A stretch of DNA of 43,488 bases from an uncultured Prevotella sp. (GCA_900543975.1 UQTI01000016.1:1-43488), one strand, 5' to 3'; numbered from the stretch's first letter, positions 10,012 to 19,685 are shown. Notes: a model not told the origin generated them from the letters alone. Numbers and translations: made by a program.

Positions 10012-10012
<1 letters not shown>
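7445..10012 (+). CDS. lon: ATP-dependent protease Lon (S16, LonA type)
   Basis: The 855-residue cytoplasmic AAA+ protease degrades misfolded and regulatory proteins. Order: LON substrate-binding domain (about 31-230), helical linker (230-340), AAA+ module with Walker A GPPGVGKT (380-387) and Walker B FILDEID (444-450), and protease domain with the Ser-Lys dyad at S740 (PKDGPSAG) and K783 (GGIKEK). A Lys/Glu-rich insert (about 545-582) splits the sensor region from the following helices, and the C-terminus ends in a charged EEEEKKEEQK tail. The start at 7445 gives a 30-residue extension before the LON domain; Met11 is an alternative. The stop overlaps the tgt start codon by one base (TAATG), so the two are translationally coupled. 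Confidence 0.96.
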
Positions 10013-11145
<1,133 letters not shown>

Positions 11146-11161
11146 TGTTTAAAAGGTAATT

Positions 11162-12412
11162 ATGAAATTTGCGACAACAAGACGATTGCACAAGCCGCTA
11201 AAGGCTGCAAGAAAAACGGGACAGGCGCTCAACAGGGTGGCGCGCCTGTTACGACGGGTCACGCCGCTCTTGGCGTGGCTCGGACACAAGCTGTCCTTCC
11301 TCGGGTTTCTGGACCCGCGCCGCTACATCAAACGTCTCGACCGGTACATCATAAAGAAGTTTATCGGCACCTATTTCTATGCCATAGCGCTCATCATCTC
11401 CGTGTCCATCGTGTTTGACGTGAACGAGAATCTGGCGAAGTTTTCAGAGTATCACGCGCCGCTAAAGGCCATCGTGTTCGACTATTACCTGAACTTCATA
11501 CCCTATTTCGCCAACCTCTTCAGCCCGCTCTTCGTGTTCATTGCCGTCATCTTCTTCACCTCAAAGCTGGCGGGCAACTCAGAGATCATCGCCATGTTGG
11601 CATCGGGCGTGTCGTTCAAGCGCCTCATGCGACCCTACATGTTCTCATGTGTACTCATCTCGGCCCTGTCGTTCTACCTCGCCGCCTTCGTCATTCCACA
11701 CGGCACGGTGGTGAAGCAAAACTTTGAGAGCATGTACAAGAACAAGAAGCGCACAACGGCCGCCGACAACGTCATGCTGCAAGTGGGCAAAGGCGTCATT
11801 GCCTACATTCAACACTACGACAACCAGATGAAAAAAGGCTACGGTTTCTCGCTCGACCGCTTTGAAAACAAGAAGCTCGTGAGCCACATGACAGCAACGG
11901 AGGTGCAATATGACACCATCTCCGATTCAAAATATCATTGGACGGCGACCAACTGGAAGATCCGCGAGCTGCGAGGCATGCGTGAGCACATAACCAGCGG
12001 CATGAAGAAAGACACGCTCATACAGATGGAGCCTACCGACCTTGTCTACTCAAAGGGTCAGCAAGAAACGTTCACCAGTCCGGAACTGAAGGCTTACATC
12101 TCTAAACAGGTAGACCGCGGAAGCAGCAACGTGGTGCAATATCAGGTCGAATACCACAAACGCATAGCCTCATCGTTTGCGTCATTCATCCTGACCATCA
12201 TCGGTCTGTCGCTCTCCTCGCGCAAGCGAAAGGGAGGCATGGGCATGTACCTCGGCATAGGTCTGGCCCTCAGCTTTGTTTACATTCTGCTACAAACCGT
12301 GTCGGCAACGTTCGCCATACAGGCCGACACGCCACCCATTCTCGCAGCATGGATACCAAACATCATCTTTGCCGTGGTAGCTTATTTCTGCTACCGTAAG
12401 GCACCAAACTGA
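11162..12412 (+). CDS. LptF/LptG (YjgP/YjgQ) family permease
   Basis: This 416-residue inner-membrane protein resembles the transmembrane subunits of the LptB2FG transporter that extracts lipopolysaccharide. Hydrophobic segments lie at about 68-86, 110-133 and 158-178, then a large periplasmic beta-rich domain (about 180-335), then three more segments (338-352, 362-385, 395-411). The motif RLDRYIIKKFIGTYF before the first membrane segment is typical. The first 55 residues are an unusually basic cytoplasmic extension with no alternative ATG before the core, so the start is somewhat uncertain. It follows tgt closely and is probably in the lon-tgt transcript. Confidence 0.88.
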   Translation: MKFATTRRLHKPLKAARKTGQALNRVARLLRRVTPLLAWLGHKLSFLGFLDPRRYIKRLDRYIIKKFIGTYFYAIALIISVSIVFDVNENLAKFSEYHAPLKAIVFDYYLNFIPYFANLFSPLFVFIAVIFFTSKLAGNSEIIAMLASGVSFKRLMRPYMFSCVLISALSFYLAAFVIPHGTVVKQNFESMYKNKKRTTAADNVMLQVGKGVIAYIQHYDNQMKKGYGFSLDRFENKKLVSHMTATEVQYDTISDSKYHWTATNWKIRELRGMREHITSGMKKDTLIQMEPTDLVYSKGQQETFTSPELKAYISKQVDRGSSNVVQYQVEYHKRIASSFASFILTIIGLSLSSRKRKGGMGMYLGIGLALSFVYILLQTVSATFAIQADTPPILAAWIPNIIFAVVAYFCYRKAPN

Positions 12413-12467
12413 TTTTAGTGTAAAGGACAACCATTGTCTATCGTCACTTTTAAAAAAAAGGACAACT

Positions 12468-14453
12468 ATGTATTTCGACGAATTAGATTTAAACGACAAC
12501 GTTCTCGACGCTCTCTACGACATGCGCTTCGAGACCTGCACGCCCGTTCAGGAGCAGTGCATACCAGAGATATTGAAAGGCAACGACCTCTTGGGCGTGG
12601 CACAGACAGGAACAGGCAAAACGGCTGCTTACCTGCTGCCCATACTGAGCAAGCTCGACGACGGCGGCTACCCCAAAGACGCCATCAACTGCGTCATCAT
12701 GAGCCCCACACGCGAGCTGGCACAACAGATAGACCAGGCCATGCAGGGCTTCGGCTATTATCTTAACGACGTGAGCAGCGTGGCCATCTATGGCGGCAAC
12801 GACGGCAACCGCTACGACCAGGAGCTCAAGAGCCTTAGCTTGGGTGCCGACGTGGTCATCGCCACACCGGGCCGACTGATCAGCCACATAAGCATGGGCA
12901 ACGCCGACTTTAGCCGTGTGTCGTTCTTCGTGCTCGACGAGGCTGACCGCATGCTCGACATGGGCTTCTCTGAAGACATAAAGAAGATTGCACAGCTGCT
13001 GCCGCCGACCTGCCAAACCATCATGTTCTCGGCCACCATGCCGGACAAGATTGAAGAGCTGGCAAAGACGCTTCTCAAGAACCCCGTGGTGGTGAAGCTC
13101 GCCGTGAGCAAGCCGGCAGAGAAGATCAAGCAGACAGCCTATGTGTGCTACGAGACACAGAAGCTCGGCATCATTCAGGACATCTTCAAGCAGGGCGACC
13201 TCAAGCGCGTCATCATCTTCTCAGGCAAGAAGCAGAAGGTGAAGGCCATAAACCGCGCACTCATGCGCATGCACGTCAACAGCGGCGAGATGCACTCAGA
13301 CCTCGACCAGGCCGAGCGCGACCAGATGCTCTACAAGTTTAAGAGCGGACAGATCGACGTGCTCGTGGCTACCGACATCCTCGCTCGAGGAATCGACATC
13401 GACGACATTGCCATGGTCATCAACTTTGACGTGCCTCACGATGCTGAAGACTATGTTCACCGCATAGGCCGTACAGCCCGTGCCGACCGCGACGGTGTGG
13501 CCATAACCTTCATCAACGAGGAAGATGTCCATTTCTTCAAACAGATAGAGAAGCTCCTTGAGAAGGAGGTCGAGAAGCTGCCTCTGCCCGAGGAGCTGGG
13601 CGAAGGTCCCGAGTATAAGGAAGGCCGCGCACAGCGCACATCGGCAAAGAGCCGCCGTCGCAAAGACCGCGACGCCACCTCGCACAAGCGCAAGCCGCGC
13701 CGCACAGAAAACGAGCGCAAGGAGAAGCAGCCTAAGGACAAGCAGCCCCAAGAGAAGCAGACAGCAGAAGGTTCAAACACCAAGAGCGCTCCCGTGGCAG
13801 CAGAGGACCACTCGACCGAAAGCGCTCAGCAGCAGGAGCAGCGCAAGCAGCGCCGCCGCCGTGGCAACAGCAAGCCCCGGCAAAGCGAAGCCGACCGTCA
13901 GGACCAGCCTACAGGCGACGCTGACAACGCTTCAAACAATGCTTCCGTCAACACTTCCGTCAAAGCCGACAACGCTTCTGAAAGCTCAGATAACGCTTCC
14001 GAAAACCGTTCAAGAAGAAACGGCAACAAGGCAAGACAAGGCAAAAGAAAGCAGAACAACGTTCAGGAAGGCGACAAGCAGGAGAGCAACACTCAGCAGG
14101 GAAAGGCTCAGCAGGGCAACAAGACCGGAAAGGGCGACGGCAAGCAGCAAGACAAGCAGCCTGCAAAACAAGGCAAGCAAGCTAACGGCCAGCAAGCAAA
14201 GCAGGGCGACAAGCAGCCTGCGAAACAAGGCAAGCAAGCCAACGGCCAGCAAGCGAAGCAGGGCGACAAGCAGCCTGCAAAGAAGCGTTCACGCAAGCCG
14301 CGTCAGCAGCGCAGCGAGCAAGAATCGCAGCCCGTATCGACCAAATATGCAAAGACCGCCGGCATGTCGCCCGTTGTCAACCCATCGCAAGACAGCGGCT
14401 TAAAATCGTTGCTTAAAAAGCCCCTCAAGTGGCTCAAGAAGCTTGGAAAATAA
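12468..14453 (+). CDS. DEAD-box RNA helicase with repetitive basic C-terminal tail (RhlE/DeaD-like)
   Basis: The 661-residue ATP-dependent RNA helicase has a complete core in residues 1-370: Walker A AQTGTGKT (45-52), PTREL (80-84), TPGRL (133-137), DEAD (157-160), SAT (188-190), ATDILARGIDID (301-312) and HRIGRTAR (331-338). Residues about 385-640 are low complexity, rich in Lys, Gln, Asn, Ser and Arg, and end in 19-residue repeats containing KQGKQANGQQAKQG. The last 20 residues are an amphipathic Leu/Lys segment. Such tails usually bind RNA non-specifically or drive condensates, which is inference here. No TAnnTTTG box was found in the 55-base gap after the permease gene, so it may be read from the upstream unit. 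Confidence 0.93.
   Translation: MYFDELDLNDNVLDALYDMRFETCTPVQEQCIPEILKGNDLLGVAQTGTGKTAAYLLPILSKLDDGGYPKDAINCVIMSPTRELAQQIDQAMQGFGYYLNDVSSVAIYGGNDGNRYDQELKSLSLGADVVIATPGRLISHISMGNADFSRVSFFVLDEADRMLDMGFSEDIKKIAQLLPPTCQTIMFSATMPDKIEELAKTLLKNPVVVKLAVSKPAEKIKQTAYVCYETQKLGIIQDIFKQGDLKRVIIFSGKKQKVKAINRALMRMHVNSGEMHSDLDQAERDQMLYKFKSGQIDVLVATDILARGIDIDDIAMVINFDVPHDAEDYVHRIGRTARADRDGVAITFINEEDVHFFKQIEKLLEKEVEKLPLPEELGEGPEYKEGRAQRTSAKSRRRKDRDATSHKRKPRRTENERKEKQPKDKQPQEKQTAEGSNTKSAPVAAEDHSTESAQQQEQRKQRRRRGNSKPRQSEADRQDQPTGDADNASNNASVNTSVKADNASESSDNASENRSRRNGNKARQGKRKQNNVQEGDKQESNTQQGKAQQGNKTGKGDGKQQDKQPAKQGKQANGQQAKQGDKQPAKQGKQANGQQAKQGDKQPAKKRSRKPRQQRSEQESQPVSTKYAKTAGMSPVVNPSQDSGLKSLLKKPLKWLKKLGK
14151..14281 (+). 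repeat. 57-bp in-frame tandem repeat in the DEAD-box helicase gene
   Basis: Units begin at 14151, 14208 and 14265 (period 57). The first two are complete and differ at only a few bases; the third breaks off after about 17. The period is a multiple of three, so copy-number change would lengthen or shorten the tail by 19 residues without a frameshift. Confidence 0.9.
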
Positions 14454-14521
14454 AGACAAAGTTTTGCGCTTCGCGCATTGTCTAAACATCTTGTGCTCCG
14501 CGCATTGTCTAAACATCATAC

Positions 14522-14552
14522 GCTCCGCAGGTGCCAATGCACCTTGCGGAGC
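14522..14552 (+). terminator. GC-rich hairpin after the DEAD-box helicase gene
   Basis: GCTCCGCAGGTGC and GCACCTTGCGGAGC pair around the loop CAAT with a single bulge. Only a short TATTT follows, so it may end transcription weakly or protect the 3' end. Just before it, a 27-base direct repeat (units at 14472 and 14499, each with CGCGCATTGTCTAAACATC) fills the gap after the stop codon. Confidence 0.5.
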
Positions 14553-14583
14553 TATTTCCATTAATAGGCCATTTATTAACCGT

Positions 14584-14690
14584 CATTTTTTCCGCGCGAA
14601 GCGCGTATTGACGACAATTAATTTTCAATTAATGTTCAATTAATGGAAATTAATGTTTAGAAAAACGACGAGCGCAAAGCGCGACGTAAA
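14584..14690. repeat. intergenic element with GCGCGAAGCGCG palindrome and ATTAAT-rich arm (copy 1)
   Basis: The block holds TTTTTCCGCGCGAAGCGCGTATT, followed by repeated AATTAATGTTCAATTAATGG-like sequence and a second GCGCAAAGCGCG motif. A diverged copy lies in the opposite orientation at about 31797-31950. It contains no reading frame. It occupies most of the 315-base gap before the exonuclease gene. Confidence 0.6.
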
Positions 14691-14768
14691 GATTACATTT
14701 TTGCAAAGTTCAGAAAAATATTAACCTTTGCAGAAGTTCACCTCTCCTTATATATAAAGACCTTAACG

Positions 14769-15257
14769 ATGAAAGATTTCGCAGCAATAGATTTTGAAAC
14801 AGCCAACAACGAGCGCTCATCAGTTTGCTCCGTAGGCATCGTCATTGTGCGTAACGGCGAGATCGTAGACAAGTTCTACTCGCTCATAAAGCCCGAACCC
14901 GAATATTACACCTACTGGTGCAGCCGTGTGCACGGCCTAAGCGCCGCCGACACGCAAGACGCTCCCGTCTTCCCCGAGGTATGGAAGCAGATAGAGCCAA
15001 AGATAGCAGGTCTACCCCTCGTAGCCCACAACAAGGCTTTCGATGAGAGCTGCCTCAAAGCCGTCTTCCGCGTTTACCAGATGACCTATCCCTCCTACCC
15101 TTTCTTCTGCACCTGCGTAGCCTCACGCCGAGTGTGGCCCCAAGGTCAGCACACCCTCGATGTCATCGTCGCCCGCTGCGGCTACGATTTAACGCGCCAC
15201 CACCACGCCCTGGCCGACGCCGAAGCCTGTGCCGCCATTGCGCTGGAGATATTGTAA
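14769..15257 (+). CDS. DEDDh-family 3'-5' exonuclease (DnaQ-like)
   Basis: The 162-residue protein is a stand-alone DnaQ-fold exonuclease. Exo I is AIDFETAN with D8 and E10; Exo II is AHNKAFDES with the acidic residue near 97; Exo III is the HALADAEA stretch with His and Asp near the C-terminus. It matches short Bacteroidetes exonucleases of the DNA polymerase III epsilon-like group but lacks the polymerase-binding tail, so a repair or RNA-trimming role is possible. A near-match to the -7 box (TTAACCTTTGC, one base too long) lies about 35 bases upstream. The genes on both sides are separated from it by repeat-rich DNA. Confidence 0.88.
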   Translation: MKDFAAIDFETANNERSSVCSVGIVIVRNGEIVDKFYSLIKPEPEYYTYWCSRVHGLSAADTQDAPVFPEVWKQIEPKIAGLPLVAHNKAFDESCLKAVFRVYQMTYPSYPFFCTCVASRRVWPQGQHTLDVIVARCGYDLTRHHHALADAEACAAIALEIL

Positions 15258-15291
15258 CGTGTTGCAGCCCTCTCTCTGCACCCCGTCATTA

Positions 15292-15918
15292 GAAAACGAA
15301 AATGACACATTTTGACCTTGACCCATTTTGACACCCCTCACATCAAAATGACGAATGAACGAGTTTTTAAGAAAAGTGTTCATTGCAAATGAACGATTTT
15401 AAGAAAAGTGTTCATTGCGAATGAACGATTAAAAAAAAAGTGTTCATTACGAATGAACGATTTCAAGAAAAGTGTTCATTGCGAATGAACGATTTTCACA
15501 TAGTTGCCCCGACCGTTTGAGAAAGAAAAGACACGTTGCAGCGAGCAAAAAGATGCTTTCCGCGATAAAGAAAATTACGTTTCATTGTTGCCATGGATGT
15601 TTATTAGTTTAATTTTATTCATGATATGCCCGTTTTAAAAGTGGGCTTTGTTGTTATTTTTGACCGACGATGCAAAGATACGAACAATATGTGAGGTTTG
15701 CAAGAGTTGCACGAGAGAAGGAAAAATGACGTGCGACTGACAGCCGTAAGCCATTTACTTGCAAGCTGTTACAACGACAACAAATATTCTTTGCTTATAG
15801 GCCATACGGACGGGAGGGGTGGTTTCAACCGACCCCATCGCCAACTCGCTGTGAGGAACAAACCGAGAGCAGGTGGTGTCAAAATGTGTCAAGGTCAAAA
15901 TGTGTCATTTTCGTTTTC
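15292..15918. repeat. 44-bp inverted repeat pair (15292-15335 and 15875-15918)
   Basis: The left arm starts GAAAACGAAAATGACACATT and ends TTTTGACACC; the right arm is its reverse complement with one mismatch in 44 bases. The arms bound 627 bases with no transposase or other reading frame. The layout is like a miniature inverted-repeat element, though no target-site duplication is obvious. The arms themselves are built from repeated TTTTGACC/ACA words. Confidence 0.8.
15353..15496. repeat. 32-bp tandem array of palindromic units
   Basis: Units start at 15353, 15387, 15419, 15451 and 15483 (last one partial). Each runs GAATGAACGATTTTAAGAAA then AGTGTTCATTGC. Unit junctions form GTTCATT-GCG-AATGAAC, a perfect 7-bp inverted repeat with a 3-base spacer. 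The spacers between palindromes are conserved, so this is not a CRISPR array. Confidence 0.9.
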
Positions 15919-15998
15919 GGATGTCCCGGAAGCTTCTATATAAAATATATATTTTTAATATATATATTATATAGGCCCTTGACCGCACTTTCATTTTT

Positions 15999-16036
15999 CA
16001 TTTTGACCCATTTTGACCTTGACCCATTTTGACACC
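15999..16036. repeat. third copy of the TTTTGACC-rich 44-bp element
   Basis: CATTTTGACCCATTTTGACC followed by TTGACCCATTTTGACACC repeats most of the left arm at 15292-15335 in the same orientation. It lies about 80 bases outside the right arm. Confidence 0.75.
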
Positions 16037-16312
16037 ATAACGCGGTCTGCCGTGTCTTTTCCTGAATAAGGTTGAAAGTTTAGCCACATTTATGACCTGC
16101 ACAGCCCCATGTCTATCAACGTTTTATAGAGACGAATGGCAATTGGTTGAGGATTTGCATTGAACAACTACAAAACTGTCCTTGCTCTTTTGATTTATTT
16201 TTTGTAAATTTGTAGATGCAAAAACGATGCTGTGGGCAACAGCCCGTTGAAGCTCTTAGACCGACAAATTAAAGACACATTGACAACAAAAGCGAAGGAG
16301 TGGGAACAATCG

Positions 16313-16413
16313 AGACGACGATCTGAAGAAGAATGAAAGAGGATCAAGAAAATGGCAAGACGACGATCTGAAGAAGAATGAAAGAGGATCAAGAAAATGG
16401 CAAGACGGCGATC
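16313..16413. repeat. 45-bp tandem repeat, about 2.2 copies
   Basis: Units begin at 16313, 16358 and 16403 with AGACGACGATC (AGACGGCGATC in the last). The 45-base period equals 15 codons, but the plus-strand frames around it have no plausible gene, and the minus-strand frame is short. Confidence 0.85.
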
Positions 16414-16540
16414 AAAACGAAAAATTTAAGAAGATCTTAAGAATAACCCAACGAAGAAGGTGCAGAAAGCGAGCAATCGTTTGCACTTTATTTTCCGTCC
16501 TTTTTGCGCCGTTCATGCTGACCGCCCGAGAAAATGGTGT

Positions 16541-16548
16541 TAATTTTG
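16541..16548 (+). promoter_or_regulatory. -7 box of the starch-binding protein/amylase pair
   Basis: TAATTTTG matches TAnnTTTG and lies 57 bases before the ATG at 16605. Confidence 0.55.
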
Positions 16549-16604
16549 AAGCAGGAATATATCACTTAAGCTTATTTTAATAATTAAAATTACCATTTGC
16601 AACC

Positions 16605-17414
16605 ATGCAAAAGAATTACTTATTTCTAAACTTAATGGTCCTGCTCATAAGCATGACCTTTGGGGGATTTGCCCTTCAACCGTCAATGGCGGCAACCGGT
16701 TACACACCAACGGTAACAGACGACGAGATCACGGTCTTCCTTGAAACATCATTCGACAACGCCAAGGTGTGGGCGTGGAACGACAACCCACAGCTCACCA
16801 CGGCAGGATGGCCCGGCGACGCCATGACCCTCATGGGAAAGGCAGCCAACGGCAAGAACATTTTCAAGTGGACCTACACAGGCGACAAGGGCGCACCCAC
16901 AGCCATAATCTTCACACATGACGGCGGGCAGAAACTCAACGGCGGCGACCAGGAGTATGTCAACCACGGCTATTATGTGGAAGGCGCATACACCAAGACC
17001 ATCGAGGCGAGAACCGGCAAGGTGATGGTGTTCTTCGACAACACCACACATGGTCTGGCCGATGTCTTCTGCTTCATCTACAACGGCACCACAGCAGCCG
17101 AACAGTGGCCCGGCCTGAAGATGACCTTCGACGCAAAGGCATCGTTCAACGGCAAGACAGGCTTCTTCACCGTAGAGGTGCCCGACAACTTTCTTACAGG
17201 CTCGTTCGTGATAAACAACGGCAAGGAGGGCGGCACGCTCCAGGGACAGACCGTCTATGTGGGCGGCACAGCGACAGCCATTGAGAACATGACGATGGAG
17301 GAAACCAAGAACACGGCCGACGACGCGTGGTACACCATCACCGGCATGCGCACGAACAAGCCCACACAGGCTGGCCTCTACATCCATAAAGGCAAGAAAG
17401 TAATAATAAGATAA
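16605..17414 (+). CDS. secreted starch-binding protein with two CBM26-like modules and a C-terminal secretion-type tail
   Basis: The 269-residue protein starts with a signal peptide (about 1-30). Two modules resemble starch-binding CBM26. The first (about 40-127) has VWAWNDN, AGWPGD and NHGYYVEG. The second (about 138-225) has VFFDNT, FCFIYNG and QWPGLKMT. The tail (about 240-269), with WYTITGMR and ending GLYIHKGKKVIIR, is the kind found at the C-termini of many secreted Prevotella proteins, possibly a type IX secretion or anchoring signal. No catalytic domain is present. Its modules match the two C-terminal modules of the amylase encoded 18 bases downstream, so the pair is probably co-expressed and arose by module duplication. 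The exact function is unproven. Confidence 0.8.
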   Translation: MQKNYLFLNLMVLLISMTFGGFALQPSMAATGYTPTVTDDEITVFLETSFDNAKVWAWNDNPQLTTAGWPGDAMTLMGKAANGKNIFKWTYTGDKGAPTAIIFTHDGGQKLNGGDQEYVNHGYYVEGAYTKTIEARTGKVMVFFDNTTHGLADVFCFIYNGTTAAEQWPGLKMTFDAKASFNGKTGFFTVEVPDNFLTGSFVINNGKEGGTLQGQTVYVGGTATAIENMTMEETKNTADDAWYTITGMRTNKPTQAGLYIHKGKKVIIR

Positions 17415-17432
17415 AACAGAAAAACCCACACT

Positions 17433-19676
17433 ATGAAAAAGATATTGAACCAAGGGCTGCTGATGTTGCTGATGCTCTTCGTCTTCGTGAGCAACATCTT
17501 CGCCGACAACCAATACGGACTTAAAGACAAGATCCAGGATGGCGTCATCCTGCATTGCTTCGACTGGAAGCTGAGCGACATCCAGGCAGAGATTCCGAAC
17601 ATCGCAAAGGCCGGATTCACAGCCGTGCAGACCTCGCCCGTTCACCAGAGAGAGCCTCTGGGTGCAACATGGTACATGACCTATCAGCCCTACGACTATG
17701 TTATCGGCAACGGCCTCGGCGACGAGAGCGCGCTGAAAGCTCTCTGTGCAGAGGCTCACAAGTATGGCGTGAAGGTCATTGTCGACGTGGTGGCAAACCA
17801 CACCAACGGCAGCCTGCAATATGTTGCTGATCGCCTGAAGAACCAGGACCTCTACCACAACTATAACGGTGGATGCAACGACGGCGACCGCTACTCCATC
17901 ACCCACGGCCGCATAGGCATGTGGGACCTGAAGACAGAAGACCCCCGCGTGCAGGACATCATTAAAGAGTATGTACAGAGCCTCAAGGCTTGCGGTGTCG
18001 ATGGCATTCGCTGGGACGCCATCAAGCACATCGGCCTGCCATCTGAGGGCGACTCGTTCATGCAGAACGTTGTTGACCAGACCATGTTCAACTATGGCGA
18101 GATTCTTAACACCCCCGGTCCCAACGCCGACCAGCTCTACAAAGAGTACACACAGTATATGAGCGTTACCGACAACACCTACGGCGACAACGTGTCAAAG
18201 ACCTTCGCGGGCGGCGGCGCAAGCTCGTCGACAGGCAACCTCACCTACAGAGGCGTGGCAGCCAACAAGCTCGTCTACTGGGGCGAGAGCCATGACACCT
18301 ACTCGAACGACGATGGCTGGAGCAAGCGTGTGAAGCAGACGTTCATTGACCGCTCTTACGCTATCATGGCCGGCAACAACGACGCCACCTCTCTCTATTT
18401 CTCACGTCCTGCTGCCACCGAGAAGAACAGCATCAAGTTTGGAGAAAAGGGTTCTACCCACTTCACCGCTCCCGAGGTGGCAGAGGTGAACCACATGCAC
18501 AACATCTGCGCTGGCGAACCCAACTACTGCGTCCACACCAACGACCTCATGGCCCAGGTGCGCAAGAGCGGTGCCGTGATTGTTCTCGCTGGCGAAAAAA
18601 AGAATAAGCATGTAGATGTTGCCAACGGCGCTGGCGATGGCCAATGGCTCATGCCCGGCACCTACACCGACAAGGTGGGCGGCGGCACCTTCACCGTGAC
18701 CGATGCCACCATCTCGGGCGATGTAGGTTCTACAGGCATCGCCGTGCTCTATGACGGCAACGTTGTGAAGGAGCCTAAGGTAACGTTCAACCATGCCGAC
18801 GGTTCATCGTTCTCTGACGCCTCTCTCTCTGTCACGGCAACAGCTGTCAACGCCACCTCTGCCTGGATTCAGGTAAACGGCGGCGCAAAGCAGACATTTA
18901 CCACCACCACAACCTTCAGCGTGGGTGCTGATGTCGACTATGGCAAGAGCGTCACCATCGCTTGGGGCGCCACAGGCAAGGACGAGAACAACGCCGAGAT
19001 TTCAAAGACAGGCTCCGTGACATATAAAAAGGTGAAGGCTTATGAGCCCACTCTCGACAACGCCGACGAGGTGTCTTGCTTCCTTGAAACAGCAGAGAGC
19101 GACATCAAGATCTGGGTATGGAACGACAACGACAACAGCAAGAAGTTTAACGACGCCGCCTGGCCCGGCGACCCAATGGAGCTGGTAGGCAAGAGCGCCG
19201 ACGGAAAGAGCGTCTACAAGTGGACCTATAAAGGCGAGGCCACAGGTCTGCCAACCAACATAATCTTCACACACGGCGGCAACAAGTATGCCGGTGCCGG
19301 CAACGCGAGCGACAAGGGCGTGGAGTTTAAGAACCACGGCTACTATGTGGAGACAAAATATGCCAAGGAGGTGACGAAAGTCAACGGCAGCGACGTGGTA
19401 CAGCCCGGCACAGACAAGTTTGTCTATTTCGACAACAGCAAAAACTGGGCAAACGTGTTCTGCTATTTCTACAACGGCAAGACCTCTTCTTCTGCATGGC
19501 CCGGCGTGAAGATGACCTTCGACGAGAGCGCTTCGCACAACGGCAAGACAGGATGGTACAAGGCAGAGATTCCTGCCGGCTACGACAACGCCAAGTTCTT
19601 CATCAACGACGGCACGGCTGGTACGGCAATTGACGGTCGCAACGCTTCTGCCACAAAGGTGGTGAACGAGAAGTAA
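17433..19676 (+). CDS. secreted GH13 alpha-amylase with C-terminal CBM26-like modules
   Basis: The 747-residue enzyme hydrolyses alpha-1,4 bonds of starch. A signal peptide (1-24) precedes the GH13 barrel. Conserved regions: DVVANH (118-123), GIRWDAIKH with nucleophile D195, GEIL with acid/base E223, and SHD with H287-D288 stabilising the transition state. A beta-rich linker region follows, including an immunoglobulin-like stretch near 455-530. Two modules come last, with IWVWNDND/AAWPGD/NHGYYVE (about 540-630) and FVYFDNSK/FCYFYNG/AWPGVKMT (about 650-735). Unlike its partner it ends without the GKKV-type tail, so the two proteins may leave the cell, or stay on it, by different routes. Confidence 0.93.
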   Translation: MKKILNQGLLMLLMLFVFVSNIFADNQYGLKDKIQDGVILHCFDWKLSDIQAEIPNIAKAGFTAVQTSPVHQREPLGATWYMTYQPYDYVIGNGLGDESALKALCAEAHKYGVKVIVDVVANHTNGSLQYVADRLKNQDLYHNYNGGCNDGDRYSITHGRIGMWDLKTEDPRVQDIIKEYVQSLKACGVDGIRWDAIKHIGLPSEGDSFMQNVVDQTMFNYGEILNTPGPNADQLYKEYTQYMSVTDNTYGDNVSKTFAGGGASSSTGNLTYRGVAANKLVYWGESHDTYSNDDGWSKRVKQTFIDRSYAIMAGNNDATSLYFSRPAATEKNSIKFGEKGSTHFTAPEVAEVNHMHNICAGEPNYCVHTNDLMAQVRKSGAVIVLAGEKKNKHVDVANGAGDGQWLMPGTYTDKVGGGTFTVTDATISGDVGSTGIAVLYDGNVVKEPKVTFNHADGSSFSDASLSVTATAVNATSAWIQVNGGAKQTFTTTTTFSVGADVDYGKSVTIAWGATGKDENNAEISKTGSVTYKKVKAYEPTLDNADEVSCFLETAESDIKIWVWNDNDNSKKFNDAAWPGDPMELVGKSADGKSVYKWTYKGEATGLPTNIIFTHGGNKYAGAGNASDKGVEFKNHGYYVETKYAKEVTKVNGSDVVQPGTDKFVYFDNSKNWANVFCYFYNGKTSSSAWPGVKMTFDESASHNGKTGWYKAEIPAGYDNAKFFINDGTAGTAIDGRNASATKVVNEK

Positions 19677-19685
19677 GACGACGAT

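Larger units (their letters stand above)
15258..16604. other. 1.35-kb gene-poor, repeat-rich interval
   Basis: No coding sequence is convincing on either strand. It contains a 44-base inverted repeat pair, a 32-base tandem array, a third copy of the 44-base element, a 45-base tandem repeat, and a promoter for the starch-binding gene (all listed separately). A TAAATTTG box at 16205-16212 sits 390 bases before the next ATG and could start an unannotated small RNA or a long leader. Confidence 0.6.

Noticed and set aside
15353..15496. CRISPR array
   Set aside because: Repeats are 32 bases with no unique spacers between them; the sequence between palindromes is itself conserved, and no cas gene is nearby.
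16749..18029. 426-codon minus-strand open frame across the starch-binding and amylase genes
   Set aside because: It runs opposite two genes with clear catalytic and binding motifs; its Val/Ala/His-rich translation has no recognisable domain.
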